Assembly (NCBI RefSeq): GCF_023337795.1
Contig: NZ_JALIRS010000003.1
Location: forward strand, 186,001 to 250,000
Source: Lysinibacillus sp. BPa_S21
Lineage (GTDB): Bacteria; Bacillota; Bacilli; Bacillales_A; Planococcaceae
Direction: 5' to 3'
DNA: 64,000 nucleotides
Positions 32,001 through 39,932 of the stretch are shown here, one piece after another. A model generated the notes under the pieces. The model was given only the letters and a program-made list of their open reading frames with translations, made no database searches and had not been told where the DNA came from. A program made the position numbers and the translations under genes. The first letter of the stretch is position 1; the number at the start of each line of letters is the position of its first letter.

Positions 32001-32688
32001 CCAATTCCCCTCTTTCAATTCCAACAAGAGCCGTTCCAACTCGAACAAACGTAGCCCCTTCTTCGACCGCAATTTCAAAGTCATTAGACATGCCCATTGA
32101 TAACTCGGTACAAGGTGCGTGTGCGAATCCTTGCTCGGCTATTTGCTGTTGACATTGTTTTAATTGCTTAAAAACAGAACGAATAATTGTATCCTCATCT
32201 GTATTTGGTGCCATTGTCATTAAACCAACAACTTGAATTTTTGTAAAATTCTTTAATGATTCAATAAATGGCAGAACTTCCTCAATCGATAAACCATGTT
32301 TGGAGTCTTCACCTGATACATTAACTTGTACAAAACATTTAACAGGTTTGTCTGCTCTTTTTTCAATTTCTTGTGCTAAACTTAAACGATCTAATGAATG
32401 TAAATAATCGATACTGTTAATAACTTGTTTTACCTTGCGTGTTTGTAAAGATCCGATATAATGCCAATGAACATCAGCTTGAATCGCCTCTACTTTACGA
32501 TTTAAACCTTCAGGGCGGTTTTCCCCTAAATGCATAAGCCCTGCATCAATTGCTTCTTGTGTTCTTTCTACAGAAACTTCTTTTGTCACTGCAATAATTT
32601 GGATTTTTTCTGTTTCACGATTTGCTCGTTTTTTTGCTGTTTGTATAAGATCATTAATTTTCTTTAAATTTGTTAAGATTTTTGTCAA
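31984..32688 (-). CDS. ylmE: YggS-family PLP-binding protein YlmE
   Basis: Pyridoxal-phosphate homeostasis protein of about 234 residues, single-domain alanine-racemase-like barrel. The PLP lysine is in [11 protein letters not shown]; further motifs are [43 protein letters not shown] and VRVGTALVG. The reading frame is open to 32751, but that overlaps a well-formed promoter, so I place the start at the TTG at 32688 (weak GGGA upstream); this remains uncertain. In relatives the gene ylmD lies just upstream but it is absent here. Confidence 0.88.
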   Translation of the reverse strand: MTKILTNLKKINDLIQTAKKRANRETEKIQIIAVTKEVSVERTQEAIDAGLMHLGENRPEGLNRKVEAIQADVHWHYIGSLQTRKVKQVINSIDYLHSLDRLSLAQEIEKRADKPVKCFVQVNVSGEDSKHGLSIEEVLPFIESLKNFTKIQVVGLMTMAPNTDEDTIIRSVFKQLKQCQQQIAEQGFAHAPCTELSMGMSNDFEIAVEEGATFVRVGTALVGIERGELDEHEK

Positions 32689-32722
32689 TGTTTTTCCCAA
32701 CTTTACAACAATAGTTTCTTTT

Positions 32723-32751
32723 ATTGTAACAAGCAATGCTTGAATTATCAA
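32723..32751 (-). promoter_or_regulatory. Promoter of ylmE-sepF-ylmG
   Basis: TTGATA, 17-bp spacer, TACAAT on the minus strand. It lies inside the upstream extension of the ylmE frame, so it supports a downstream start codon for ylmE. Confidence 0.7.
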
Positions 32752-32825
32752 TGAATAGCCTGACCTATGTGAAAGTACATTTCACCTTACCAATGCTTTA
32801 AACTAATACATAAAAATTTCCCTCT

Positions 32826-33062
32826 TTAAGATAGTGCTTTTACTAAAATGACATCTTTTCCAACTACAAGTACATCCTTCATATACACTTTCCTAACAGA
32901 TTCTTCTCCGCGAAAAAAGCCTAGATATTTACGAGGCTCCGCAATCATAAAAGCCGTTACATAGCCTGTTTCATTGGATACCTCTGCATCTACCACAAAT
33001 CCTAAAAAGCGTCCATTACCTGCTTCAATCACTTCTTTTTGTTGTAACATTGAGAAACGCAT
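32826..33062 (-). CDS. ylmC: YlmC/YmxH family PRC-barrel protein
   Basis: Small protein of 78 residues made of one PRC-barrel-like domain: RFSMLQQKEVIEAGNGRFLG, then VSNETGYVTAF and the end VGKDVILVKALS. The family is widespread in spore formers and linked with sporulation, with no defined biochemical role. The RBS GGAGGGAT precedes the ATG. It lies downstream of sigG as in B. subtilis, but here a 600-bp repeat-filled gap separates the two. Confidence 0.9.
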   Translation of the reverse strand: MRFSMLQQKEVIEAGNGRFLGFVVDAEVSNETGYVTAFMIAEPRKYLGFFRGEESVRKVYMKDVLVVGKDVILVKALS

Positions 33063-33228
33063 TTTATCCCTCCTAAATCAATTACTCTCAACATCGTTTT
33101 ATCTCAACAAACTATGTTCTCTCTTTATATTTATGTGTTTATGGTGGTTTAAATGAAAATGAAATGATCAAGTCAATGTTGTAAAACTGTCATAGTTAAA
33201 TTTAATTTGGCTCTTTGGCAAAACGTGT

Positions 33229-33293
33229 GGTTGATTTCTCGTTCCTCTATCGCAAATCCTCGAGGAGTCGCCTAACCTCCACTCCACTCAACT
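33229..33293 (-). repeat. Family A element, copy 2 (internally deleted)
   Basis: On the minus strand the head (AGTGGAGTGGAGG, GCGACTCCTCG, GCGATAGAGGAACG) runs directly into the tail AGAAATCAACC. In full copies these parts are separated by about 150 bp, each flanked by GGAACG. The junction is what deletion between two GGAACG repeats would leave. Confidence 0.7.
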
Positions 33294-33299
33294 TATCCG

Positions 33300-33490
33300 C
33301 ATGACATACGTTTTAACAACAGGACATCCAATTTTTTAATTTGAGCGGGACCTTTTCAGGAGTTATCGCCCAACTTTTAATTTTTATCTACCAACTTTTA
33401 CGTTTTATCTACCAACTTCTGAATTTTATCGACCAACTTTCACGTTTTATCACCTAACTTTTAATTTTTATCGACATCCACCTTCCGAAG
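33300..33490 (-). repeat. Family B element, copy 2: six 21-bp units
   Basis: Reading on the minus strand after the sigG-side hairpin: GGAAGGTGGATGTC, then units GATAAAATTCAGAAGTTGG and similar. The last base of TATC (plus strand) is at 33367, 33388, 33409, 33430, 33451 and 33472, exactly 21 bp apart. The divergent unit GATAACTCCTGAAA again comes last, followed by a tail ending ACGTATGTCATG. Same order as copy 1 with one unit more. Confidence 0.8.
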
Positions 33491-33492
33491 AG

Positions 33493-33532
33493 CAAAAAGG
33501 ATTCACACACAAAATTGTGCGTGAACCCCTTT
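33493..33532 (-). terminator. Terminator downstream of sigG (head of family B)
   Basis: Minus-strand hairpin with arms GTTCACGCACA and TGTGTGTGAAT plus flanking GG/CC pairs, followed by CCTTTTTG. Equivalent in sequence and position to the hairpins after cls and ylbL. Confidence 0.75.
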
Positions 33533-33569
33533 ACTTTATCAAATAGTGTTCATTCTAATTGCACAAATT

Positions 33570-33606
33570 GAAGTGGAAGGCTGCTTGACGCTCGCCCACA
33601 GGAAAG
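33570..33606 (+). repeat. Degenerate family A fragment
   Basis: GAAGTGGAAGGCTG and CCACAGGAAAGCA resemble the head and the late body of family A elements fused together. Short and divergent, so weakly supported. Confidence 0.35.
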
Positions 33607-33661
33607 CAGTCATTTTGTTATAAATAAAATGCGCACCCCAGAATTCGGATGCGCATGTTTT

Positions 33662-34435
33662 TTACTTATAATCTTTCTGCATTGTTTCAATAGCGTTTTT
33701 TTCTAGACGTGAAATTTGCGCTTGAGAAATCCCCAACTCTTTCGCAATTTCTGTTTGTGTCTCACCGTAATAAAAACGCTTTGCAACAATCATTTGTTGA
33801 CGTTCATCTAACTTTTGCAAACTTTCCTTTACTGACACGTAGGCAACCCATTGATCTTCCGATACATCATCATCACGTAATTGGTCCATCATATAAACAG
33901 CGTCACCGCCGTCTGAATAAATGGGCTCCTGTAAGGAAACTGGGTCTTGAATGGCATCTAAAGCAAATAAAACATCTTCCTTTTTCATGTCAATCATTTC
34001 AGCAATTTCTTCAATCGTTGGTTCTCGTAAATTATCGGTTATCCATTGCTCCTTTGCCTGCATCGCTTTATAGGCAATATCTCTTAGAGAACGAGAAACA
34101 CGCAATGCATGATGATCACGCAGATGGCGACGAATTTCACCAATGATCATCGGTACAGCATATGTTGAAAATCGTACATTATGCTTTAAATCAAAATGAT
34201 CAATGGCTTTCATGAGGCCAATACAGCCTACCTGAAATAAATCATCTGCCTGTTCACCCCTGTAGGCAAATCTACCGACAATACTAAGCACTAACCTTAA
34301 ATTGCACATGACAAGCTCTTCCCTAATCTCAGTTTCTCCAGCTTGTAAACGAATGAATAGTTCCTTCATTTCCTCGTGCTTTAAAATTGGCAAAGTCGAT
34401 GTATCTAAGCCGCAAAGATCTACTTTAGTTCGCAT
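33662..34435 (-). CDS. sigG: RNA polymerase sporulation sigma factor sigma-G
   Basis: Late forespore sigma factor, 257 residues. Region 2 includes RLVLSIVGRFAYRGEQADDLFQVG (read in parts) with the -10 recognition helix around GLMKAIDHFDL; region 3 and region 4 follow, the latter with the helix-turn-helix TQTEIAKELGISQAQISRLE near the C-terminus. The N-terminal MRTKVDLCGLDTSTLPIL is characteristic of sigma-G as opposed to sigma-F. It lies directly downstream of sigE with a 114-bp gap containing a candidate sigma-F/G promoter. No pro-sequence, as expected. Confidence 0.96.
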   Translation of the reverse strand: MRTKVDLCGLDTSTLPILKHEEMKELFIRLQAGETEIREELVMCNLRLVLSIVGRFAYRGEQADDLFQVGCIGLMKAIDHFDLKHNVRFSTYAVPMIIGEIRRHLRDHHALRVSRSLRDIAYKAMQAKEQWITDNLREPTIEEIAEMIDMKKEDVLFALDAIQDPVSLQEPIYSDGGDAVYMMDQLRDDDVSEDQWVAYVSVKESLQKLDERQQMIVAKRFYYGETQTEIAKELGISQAQISRLEKNAIETMQKDYK

Positions 34436-34478
34436 ATTCGATTCCTCCGGATGTTATTCTCTGACTAAACCGTTACAT

Positions 34479-34507
34479 CAGTTTGTCCGAGAGAAACGAG
34501 AATATGC
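34479..34507 (-). promoter_or_regulatory. Candidate sigma-F/sigma-G promoter of sigG
   Basis: GCATA (34503-34507), 14-bp spacer, GGACAAACTG (34479-34488), matching the forespore consensus GYATA and GGNRANAHTR at all but one position. Placed 43 bp before the sigG start, consistent with sigma-F starting and sigma-G sustaining expression in B. subtilis. Confidence 0.7.
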
Positions 34508-34549
34508 ACAAAAGCTACGACCAATTTTAGGCAGGTTAAATTTCCCTCT

Positions 34550-35257
34550 CTAAGATATTGGCTGATTTAGATTTTCACGTAAATCTTGAATAATTTTCTT
34601 CTCTAATCGGGAAATATATGATTGCGAAATGCCTAAATGGTCAGCAACTTCTTTTTGAGTCATTTCTATTTTTCCATTGAGACCAAAGCGACATTCCATA
34701 ATATATCGTTCACGCGCACCTAGTAAATTGATGGCATGAAACATATGTTGACGCTCGATTTTCTTTTCTACATTGTCCAAAATAATATGCTCTTCCGTTC
34801 CTAAAATATCAGACAATAACAATTCATTTCCATCTGCATCGGAGTTTAATGGTTCATCTAATGAAACTTCACCCTTCATGCGACTTGTTTTACGTAAATG
34901 CATCAAAATTTCATTTTCAATACAACGTGATGCATATGTGGCAAGTTTAATATTTTTATCTGTATTGAACGTTTCAATCGCCTTTATTAAACCGATAGAG
35001 CCAATACTGATTAAATCCTCAATCGGCGTACCCGTATTATCAAAACGTCTAGCAATATAAACAACAAGACGCAAATTACGTTCAATGAGTGTATCTCTAG
35101 CTCGTAAATCACCATTCATAAAGGATGCAATGACTGTAACTTCTTCTTCTCGACTTAGTGGCACTGGCAATGAATCATTTCCCCCTATATAGTACGTTTC
35201 ACGACTCCGAAACTTACTCCAAAATTTTTTCAAGCTAGCAAGTAGCCTAAGAAGCAA
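34550..35257 (-). CDS. sigE: RNA polymerase sporulation sigma factor pro-sigma-E
   Basis: Early mother-cell sigma factor, 235 residues. It has the inhibitory membrane-binding pro-sequence of about 28 residues (LLRLLASLKKFWSKFRSRET) with the processing region YYIGGNDSLPVPLS, cleaved by SpoIIGA. Region 2 contains RNLRLVVYIARRFDNTGTP and GLIKAIETFN; region 4 ends TQKEVADHLGISQSYISRLE. Start is TTG at 35257 behind GGGGGAGA. It follows spoIIGA by 13 bp in the same operon. Confidence 0.96.
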   Translation of the reverse strand: MLLRLLASLKKFWSKFRSRETYYIGGNDSLPVPLSREEEVTVIASFMNGDLRARDTLIERNLRLVVYIARRFDNTGTPIEDLISIGSIGLIKAIETFNTDKNIKLATYASRCIENEILMHLRKTSRMKGEVSLDEPLNSDADGNELLLSDILGTEEHIILDNVEKKIERQHMFHAINLLGARERYIMECRFGLNGKIEMTQKEVADHLGISQSYISRLEKKIIQDLRENLNQPIS

Positions 35258-35270
35258 TAGTTCTCCCCCT

Positions 35271-36104
35271 CTATGAGTTATTTGAAAGCGCTGAAAAATG
35301 TAAAATTGCTGCTGTGCTATGCGGAAAATTTTTAGCCTTTTTTGTTAAAACGATATATTCATTCGTTTTCACTTGTGAGTGCTCCCCTTTTATATGCCAC
35401 TCATCAAAGCGGAAACCTAGTACAACCGATTGCTGTTGCACTGTATTGACATGAATAAATCGAATGTAACGCTGATAATCTTCTGAAAACATGGATACAT
35501 TATACGGATCAGTTTCTTGCCATTCTAATAATGATTTGCAAAATGCTGCCGGTAAATGCGAACGCAATGCTGCATAAGAGACAAAGTGAACAGGTTTTCC
35601 TGATAGTGGCTCAATCGCTTGATTCCCCGTATCTACGAATGCAGAAAGCGGTATCTTTACATCAAAAATTTTTAGCGTTGTATCAAACACAAACTGGCCA
35701 CTTAAACGCTCAAGCTTTACAAATCCCCATTGCTTATAAAAAACAAGAAGATTACCAACAGCTAGTAGTAGGCAAATAATTATAAAATGGATAACAGAAA
35801 GATTTTTTAAAGACGGTTGTAATGCTGTTAACAATCCTCCAATAACGATTGTTGCTGTTAAAGCAATCGGTCCTTGCTTTTGAAAGCTCCGAATCTTGAA
35901 GCGAAAAGCTAACCCGATTAAGAAGATAAAACTCAGTAGCGTCGTCAACAGCATTTGATCACCAATTACAGCTACAAAACTACTACAAATAGAACTCATT
36001 AATAATCTAGTGTTCTTTACTAAAACCCCTGTTACTTTTGCCGTAAACGTGAGTATCGCTAGATTGAAAAGTGTATTAATGAGCACCAGCCATTCTCCAT
36101 ACAT
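35271..36104 (-). CDS. spoIIGA: Sporulation sigma-E factor-processing peptidase
   Basis: Membrane aspartic protease, 277 residues, that cleaves the pro-sequence of sigma-E after a signal from the forespore (SpoIIR). The N-terminal half has five hydrophobic segments (about residues 5-140); the C-terminal protease half carries the active-site motif FVDTGNQAIEPLSGKPV near residue 160. Length is slightly shorter than the B. subtilis protein. First gene of the spoIIG operon; start ATG preceded by GGAGGCGG. Confidence 0.95.
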   Translation of the reverse strand: MYGEWLVLINTLFNLAILTFTAKVTGVLVKNTRLLMSSICSSFVAVIGDQMLLTTLLSFIFLIGLAFRFKIRSFQKQGPIALTATIVIGGLLTALQPSLKNLSVIHFIIICLLLAVGNLLVFYKQWGFVKLERLSGQFVFDTTLKIFDVKIPLSAFVDTGNQAIEPLSGKPVHFVSYAALRSHLPAAFCKSLLEWQETDPYNVSMFSEDYQRYIRFIHVNTVQQQSVVLGFRFDEWHIKGEHSQVKTNEYIVLTKKAKNFPHSTAAILHFSALSNNS

Positions 36105-36151
36105 AACAGCCGCCTCCTACTTACAAAGTTAGCATGTAACTCCCACAAATA

Positions 36152-36194
36152 TTGTCAAACAATCGCATCATTTTATTAAAATGTTTTGACAAAA
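36152..36194 (-). promoter_or_regulatory. Candidate Spo0A boxes upstream of spoIIGA
   Basis: Plus-strand TTTTGACAAAA (36184-36194) and TTGTCAAA (36152-36159) are each close to the Spo0A box TTTGTCGAA on one strand or the other. They lie 50-90 bp before spoIIGA, where the Spo0A-dependent promoter sits in B. subtilis. The second one also reads TTGACA on the minus strand, but I see no clear -10 at any usual spacing. Confidence 0.45.
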
Positions 36195-36297
36195 TACATC
36201 CTTTCCTTACACATTTGAACATAATAAATTTTTAAGACGCTGAAAATAATCAAAGGAATTTTTATGAATGTTACAGCGCTTTAATGAAGATGCTTTC

Positions 36298-36541
36298 TGC
36301 TCCAGACTACTCGTTTTCCTGGGTGAGCGAGCATCGAACCGCTTCTTCCATTGTGTTGTTGCTGTCGCTTCATTAACACTTCACTTTCGCACAGAAAACA
36401 TTTGTTGTTGAAGTTTCTTTTTATCACTTATCACTTTAAATTAGAGAGTGCCCTGCCCGAAGATACATTCTATGTAAAGTGGTTGATTGGAGTGGAGACT
36501 GGGCGACTCCTCGGGGATTAGCGATAGGGGAACGAAGGCTA
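36298..36541 (+). repeat. Family A fragments between spoIIGA and ftsZ
   Basis: 36481-36541 is a clear head copy beginning GGTTGATTGGAGTGGAG and breaking off after GGAACGAAGGCTAAGA, before the inner stem. 36298-36405 is a degenerate body copy (GGGTGAGCGAGCATCG, later ACAGAAAACATTTGTTG). The rest of the 36.1-36.6 kb gap holds the spoIIG promoter and the ftsZ terminator. Confidence 0.65.
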
Positions 36542-36561
36542 AGAGCAGTTTTCAACAACAT

Positions 36562-36602
36562 AAAAAGCTCGTATTTCACATAATGTAAAATACGAGCTTT
36601 TT
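36562..36602 (-). terminator. Terminator of the ftsAZ transcript
   Basis: Perfect inverted repeat AAAAAGCTCGTATTT / AAATACGAGCTTTTT with an 11-nt loop, 18 bp after the ftsZ stop codon on the minus strand. Confidence 0.9.
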
Positions 36603-36620
36603 AGAAGGTTAGATGTTGAC

Positions 36621-37778
36621 TTATCCGCGATTTTTACGGTTACGTAAAAATGCTGGTACCTCAAGCATATCATCCTGTACATAATTTTGTTGATTTTGAC
36701 GTGGTTGTTCTTGCTGTACATGCACATCTTGACGTTGCTCACGAATTGGAGCTTGTTGTTGCTGTGAAGCTTGTCTATTTGTATTTAACGTCGGACGTGA
36801 AGTATTACGCTGTTGCTGTAGAGCTTCCTCTGAGAAACCAGTCGCAATTACTGTCACAATAATTTCATCTTTTAGATTTTCGTTAATAACAGAACCGAAA
36901 ATCATATTTACTTCTTCATCTGATGCTGATGCTACAATATCCGCAGCCTCTTGTACTTCAAACAAGCTAAGATTTGAGCCACCAGTAATATTCATAAGGA
37001 CACCTTTAGCACCATCAATTGATGATTCAAGCAGTGGACTTGAAATAGCTTTTTTAGCTGCTTCGGCAGCGCGGTTTTCACCTGTAGCAATACCAATACC
37101 CATTAACGCTGAACCTTTATTAGACATAATTGTTTTTACGTCTGCAAAGTCTAAGTTAATAAGACCTGGCGTTGCAATTAAATCTGAAATACCTTGTACA
37201 CCTTGTCGTAAAACATTATCTGCTTCACGGAATGCTTCTAGCATTGGCGTAGATTTATCGACAATTTGTAATAGCTTGTCGTTTGGAATAACGATTAAAG
37301 TATCAACAGACTCCTTCATGCCACCAATACCGCCGATAGCTTGTGTTTGTCGTTTGCGACCTTCAAACGTAAATGGACGCGTTACAACACCGACTGTAAG
37401 AGATCCTAAATCGCGAGCTATTTGTGCGATTACTGGTGCAGCACCAGTACCAGTTCCTCCACCCATTCCAGCTGTAACGAATACCATATCTGCACCACGT
37501 AGAACCTCTTCTAATTGTTCACGGCTCTCTTCTGCAGCTTTTTTCCCTACTTCCGGATTTGCACCTGCACCTAATCCACGTGTAAGTTTCGTACCAATTT
37601 GTAGCTTTATTTCTGCCTTCGATAAATTTAGTGCCTGTGCATCCGTATTAACTGCGATAAAGTCAACACCTTGAACACCATGTTCTATCATTCGATTGAC
37701 AGCGTTGTTACCGCCGCCACCAACACCAATAACTTTTATTACTGCAAGTTGATCAACACTTGTATCAAATTCTAACAT
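36621..37778 (-). CDS. ftsZ: Cell-division GTPase FtsZ
   Basis: Tubulin-like GTPase forming the Z-ring, 385 residues. The nucleotide-binding motifs are [12 protein letters not shown] near residue 18 and the tubulin signature [15 protein letters not shown] near residue 104; the T7 loop [11 protein letters not shown] is near residue 207. A glutamine-rich linker (about residues 318-370) leads to the C-terminal peptide [15 protein letters not shown] that binds FtsA, SepF and other partners. RBS GGGAGGAA. Separated from ftsA by an unusually long 400-bp gap occupied by a structured repeat. Confidence 0.97.
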   Translation of the reverse strand: MLEFDTSVDQLAVIKVIGVGGGGNNAVNRMIEHGVQGVDFIAVNTDAQALNLSKAEIKLQIGTKLTRGLGAGANPEVGKKAAEESREQLEEVLRGADMVFVTAGMGGGTGTGAAPVIAQIARDLGSLTVGVVTRPFTFEGRKRQTQAIGGIGGMKESVDTLIVIPNDKLLQIVDKSTPMLEAFREADNVLRQGVQGISDLIATPGLINLDFADVKTIMSNKGSALMGIGIATGENRAAEAAKKAISSPLLESSIDGAKGVLMNITGGSNLSLFEVQEAADIVASASDEEVNMIFGSVINENLKDEIIVTVIATGFSEEALQQQRNTSRPTLNTNRQASQQQQAPIREQRQDVHVQQEQPRQNQQNYVQDDMLEVPAFLRNRKNRG

Positions 37779-37859
37779 TTCTTTTTCCTCCCACGGTAAC
37801 TCGACTCTGTATCATTCATTACGCATTCAAGATCAATTATGCCTCGGTATAATTGCGTC

Positions 37860-38181
37860 CGGAATCGGCTTTGTGCTTAGGCCTGCACGAGGGCCGACAC
37901 GATGTCGGTCATTTCGGTAATGCCACAGGACGTGGCGTTTTTACCGATGCAGGTCAGTTAGCCGTTATCGCATGGATGCGATTGTTTTAGGCTAACATCC
38001 CCTAAGAACTCCTTTCCGATTCCGTGACATCCGCCGGAGGCATTAACTTCTTTCAGCAGGTTTTTGGACATCTGCTGAAAAGTAGCTCAAATCCGCATTC
38101 ATTTCACCACCTAAAGAGGTGGTGAGTGCTGTACCTGTCGCTACGCTTTCGGTACAAAGGACATTTGCTGAAAGAAGTTAA
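37860..38181 (-). repeat. Family A-related structured element between ftsA and ftsZ
   Basis: A GC-rich block of palindromes. In the direction of ftsA-ftsZ transcription it contains: a 27-nt hairpin TGTACC/GGTACA (38130-38156), CACCACCT/AGGTGGTG (38105-38124), TTCAGCAG/CTGCTGAA (38052-38079), a nested hairpin GTTAGCC/GGCTAAC with inner ATCGCAT/ATGCGAT (37957-37996), a second nested hairpin TCGGTAA/TTACCGA with inner GCCAC/GTGGC (37914-37947), and CCGACA/TGTCGG (37894-37908), the last two enclosed by CCTGCA/TGCAGG. A 16-bp inverted repeat (38043-38058 and 38166-38181) frames its ftsA-proximal part and includes the ftsA stop codon. Confidence 0.75.
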
Positions 38182-39461
38182 TCAAAAAATTTATCAAATA
38201 ATTTTTTTGCTCTTCCGATTACGCTTCCTTTTGATTCTGAAGGTGCAGCATATTCTTGCTTTTTAGGTGTGGCTGCAGGAGATCCTACAACTGCATATTC
38301 AATAGGCTGCGTATTAGTACTTTTTCCATAAAAATCATCTTCTAAATAGGCGTAACGAATAAGTCCAACTGCCGTCGTAAATGAAGGCTCTCTAACGCCA
38401 ATATAGTCGGGTGTATATATTCTAACACGAGTTTGCAGAATCTGGCGTGCCAGCTGAGCAATACCTTCAAGCTTTGCAACGCCGCCTGTCAAAACAACAC
38501 CGCCCGGTAAATCTCTAACTCCTAGACGGGCTAACTCGTCGATGACTAACTCAAATAATTCTTCCAAACGAGCGCCAATTATTTCTGATATAAAGCGCTG
38601 GCTGTACTGATCTGTTGAATCTGTCCCTACAACCGGTACTTCGAAGAGTTCATCATCTGATGCATCATCATAATAGGCATGTCCAAATTGATGTTTAATC
38701 TGTTCTGCCTGTTCTGTTGGTGTTTTTAAGACGATTGAAATATCTTTCGTGATATGATCGCCACCAACTGGAATGACACCCGTATGTGTCAACAGTCCCT
38801 CTTCGAATACTGTGATAGTAGTTGAACCGCCTCCTAAATCAATGAAAGCGGTACCTTGGTTTTTTTCATCCTCGGTTAATGCAAAAAAACCTGCTGCTAA
38901 TGGTTGTAAATAGATTTCCCGAATACTTAGACCTGCACGTTCTACACAACGTAGAACATTGTGTAAAAGTGTTTTGGAAGTTGTGATCATTGTGGCATCC
39001 ATTTCTAAACGAATACCAATCATACCTCGTGGATCTTTGATTTCGTCTAGATTATCCACAATAAATTGTCTTGGAATAATATTTACTAATTCACGTTCAG
39101 GAGGTATTGACATGACTTGTGCAGATTCTACTACTCTATCTAAATCATCATCTGTAATTTCTCTATTTTCGCTATTTACAGCGACAACACCTTTAACTAG
39201 CTGTAACATCGTCTGGTTAGCAGGAACACCTAAAACGACTTCATTAATTTGATATCCTGTCATTCGCTCAGCTTGATCTATTGCTTTTCGAATCGATTGG
39301 ACTGTTGCATCAATATCAACAATCGCACCTTTTCGAACTCCATTCGATTTTACATTTCCGACTCCAATTACATGTAATTGACCGTCGCTCATTTCACCTA
39401 TTAATACCTTGATAGAGGATGACCCAATATCAAGAGAAATATATAAATCTTGCTGATTCAA
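38178..39461 (-). CDS. ftsA: Cell-division protein FtsA
   Basis: Actin-like ATPase, 427 residues, that tethers FtsZ to the membrane. The phosphate-1 motif SLDIGSSSIKVLIGE is at about residues 9-23, phosphate-2 AFIDLGGGSTTITVFEEG near residue 204, and the adenosine motif PGGVVLTGGVAKLEG near residue 330. It ends in the amphipathic membrane-targeting helix RAKKLFDKFFD. Upstream genes are sbp and the DUF881 pair; its stop codon lies in the arm of an inverted repeat. Confidence 0.96.
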   Translation of the reverse strand: MNQQDLYISLDIGSSSIKVLIGEMSDGQLHVIGVGNVKSNGVRKGAIVDIDATVQSIRKAIDQAERMTGYQINEVVLGVPANQTMLQLVKGVVAVNSENREITDDDLDRVVESAQVMSIPPERELVNIIPRQFIVDNLDEIKDPRGMIGIRLEMDATMITTSKTLLHNVLRCVERAGLSIREIYLQPLAAGFFALTEDEKNQGTAFIDLGGGSTTITVFEEGLLTHTGVIPVGGDHITKDISIVLKTPTEQAEQIKHQFGHAYYDDASDDELFEVPVVGTDSTDQYSQRFISEIIGARLEELFELVIDELARLGVRDLPGGVVLTGGVAKLEGIAQLARQILQTRVRIYTPDYIGVREPSFTTAVGLIRYAYLEDDFYGKSTNTQPIEYAVVGSPAATPKKQEYAAPSESKGSVIGRAKKLFDKFFD

Positions 39462-39502
39462 TTAGCTGCACCTCCTTGAAAAAATGCTCTTATTCTCATT
39501 CT

Positions 39503-39531
39503 ATTGTAAATTCGGCCTAATGTCTAAGCAA
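39503..39531 (-). promoter_or_regulatory. Candidate promoter of ftsA
   Basis: TTGCTT, 17-bp spacer, TACAAT on the minus strand in the sbp-ftsA gap. The -35 is poor. B. subtilis has ftsAZ promoters in the same gap. Confidence 0.4.
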
Positions 39532-39557
39532 ATCGAGTATTTTGCTCAATTTTTCTC

Positions 39558-39929
39558 TCATTCTATGGAATTTTTGTTCCTTTTATGACGTTTCTCATCT
39601 ATTCGAGTTAGTAAAATACGCCTAATTATTGCTATATTTTGGAACAAACGTACTCCAAAAGCGAAAATAGCAGCTAAATACAAATCAATCCCTAAATACA
39701 CACCTAAAAAGGCTAATCCCGCTGCCAAAGCTATATTAAAAAAGAAGCCTGATACAAATACTTTATCGTCATAAACTTGCTGTAATTGAGCACGAATACC
39801 GCCAAATAAAGTATCTAAGGCTGCTAAAACAGCTATTGACAGATAATTTTCATATATAGAGGGTATTTGTATATTTGTTAACAAGCCTAGGGCAAGTCCA
39901 AATATCAAACCTAAAAATGGTAGCCACAT
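39558..39929 (-). CDS. sbp: Small basic protein Sbp (DUF1290)
   Basis: Membrane protein of 123 residues with about three to four hydrophobic segments and the conserved core AALDTLFGGIRAQLQQVYDDKVF at residues about 36-58 (here cut: AALDTLFGGIRAQL). The C-terminus is strongly basic (RRILLTRIDEKRHKRNKN), which fits the family name. Its function is not established. Placement between ylxX and ftsA is the conserved Bacillales arrangement. Confidence 0.9.
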   Translation of the reverse strand: MWLPFLGLIFGLALGLLTNIQIPSIYENYLSIAVLAALDTLFGGIRAQLQQVYDDKVFVSGFFFNIALAAGLAFLGVYLGIDLYLAAIFAFGVRLFQNIAIIRRILLTRIDEKRHKRNKNSIE

Positions 39930-39932
39930 ATA

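Noticed and set aside
33240..33480. Regularly spaced repeats considered as a CRISPR array
   Set aside because: The 21-bp units are contiguous with no spacers, are degenerate, and no cas gene is present. The same holds for the arrays at 7.8, 21.7 and 59.5 kb.
35275..35310. TGAAAGCGCTGAAA resembles a CcpA cre site
   Set aside because: One mismatch only, but it lies at the 3' end of the spoIIGA coding sequence and not near a promoter; likely chance.
36539..36742. 67-codon minus-strand ORF at the 3' end of ftsZ
   Set aside because: It is a shadow of the ftsZ C-terminal coding sequence in another frame and runs through the terminator.
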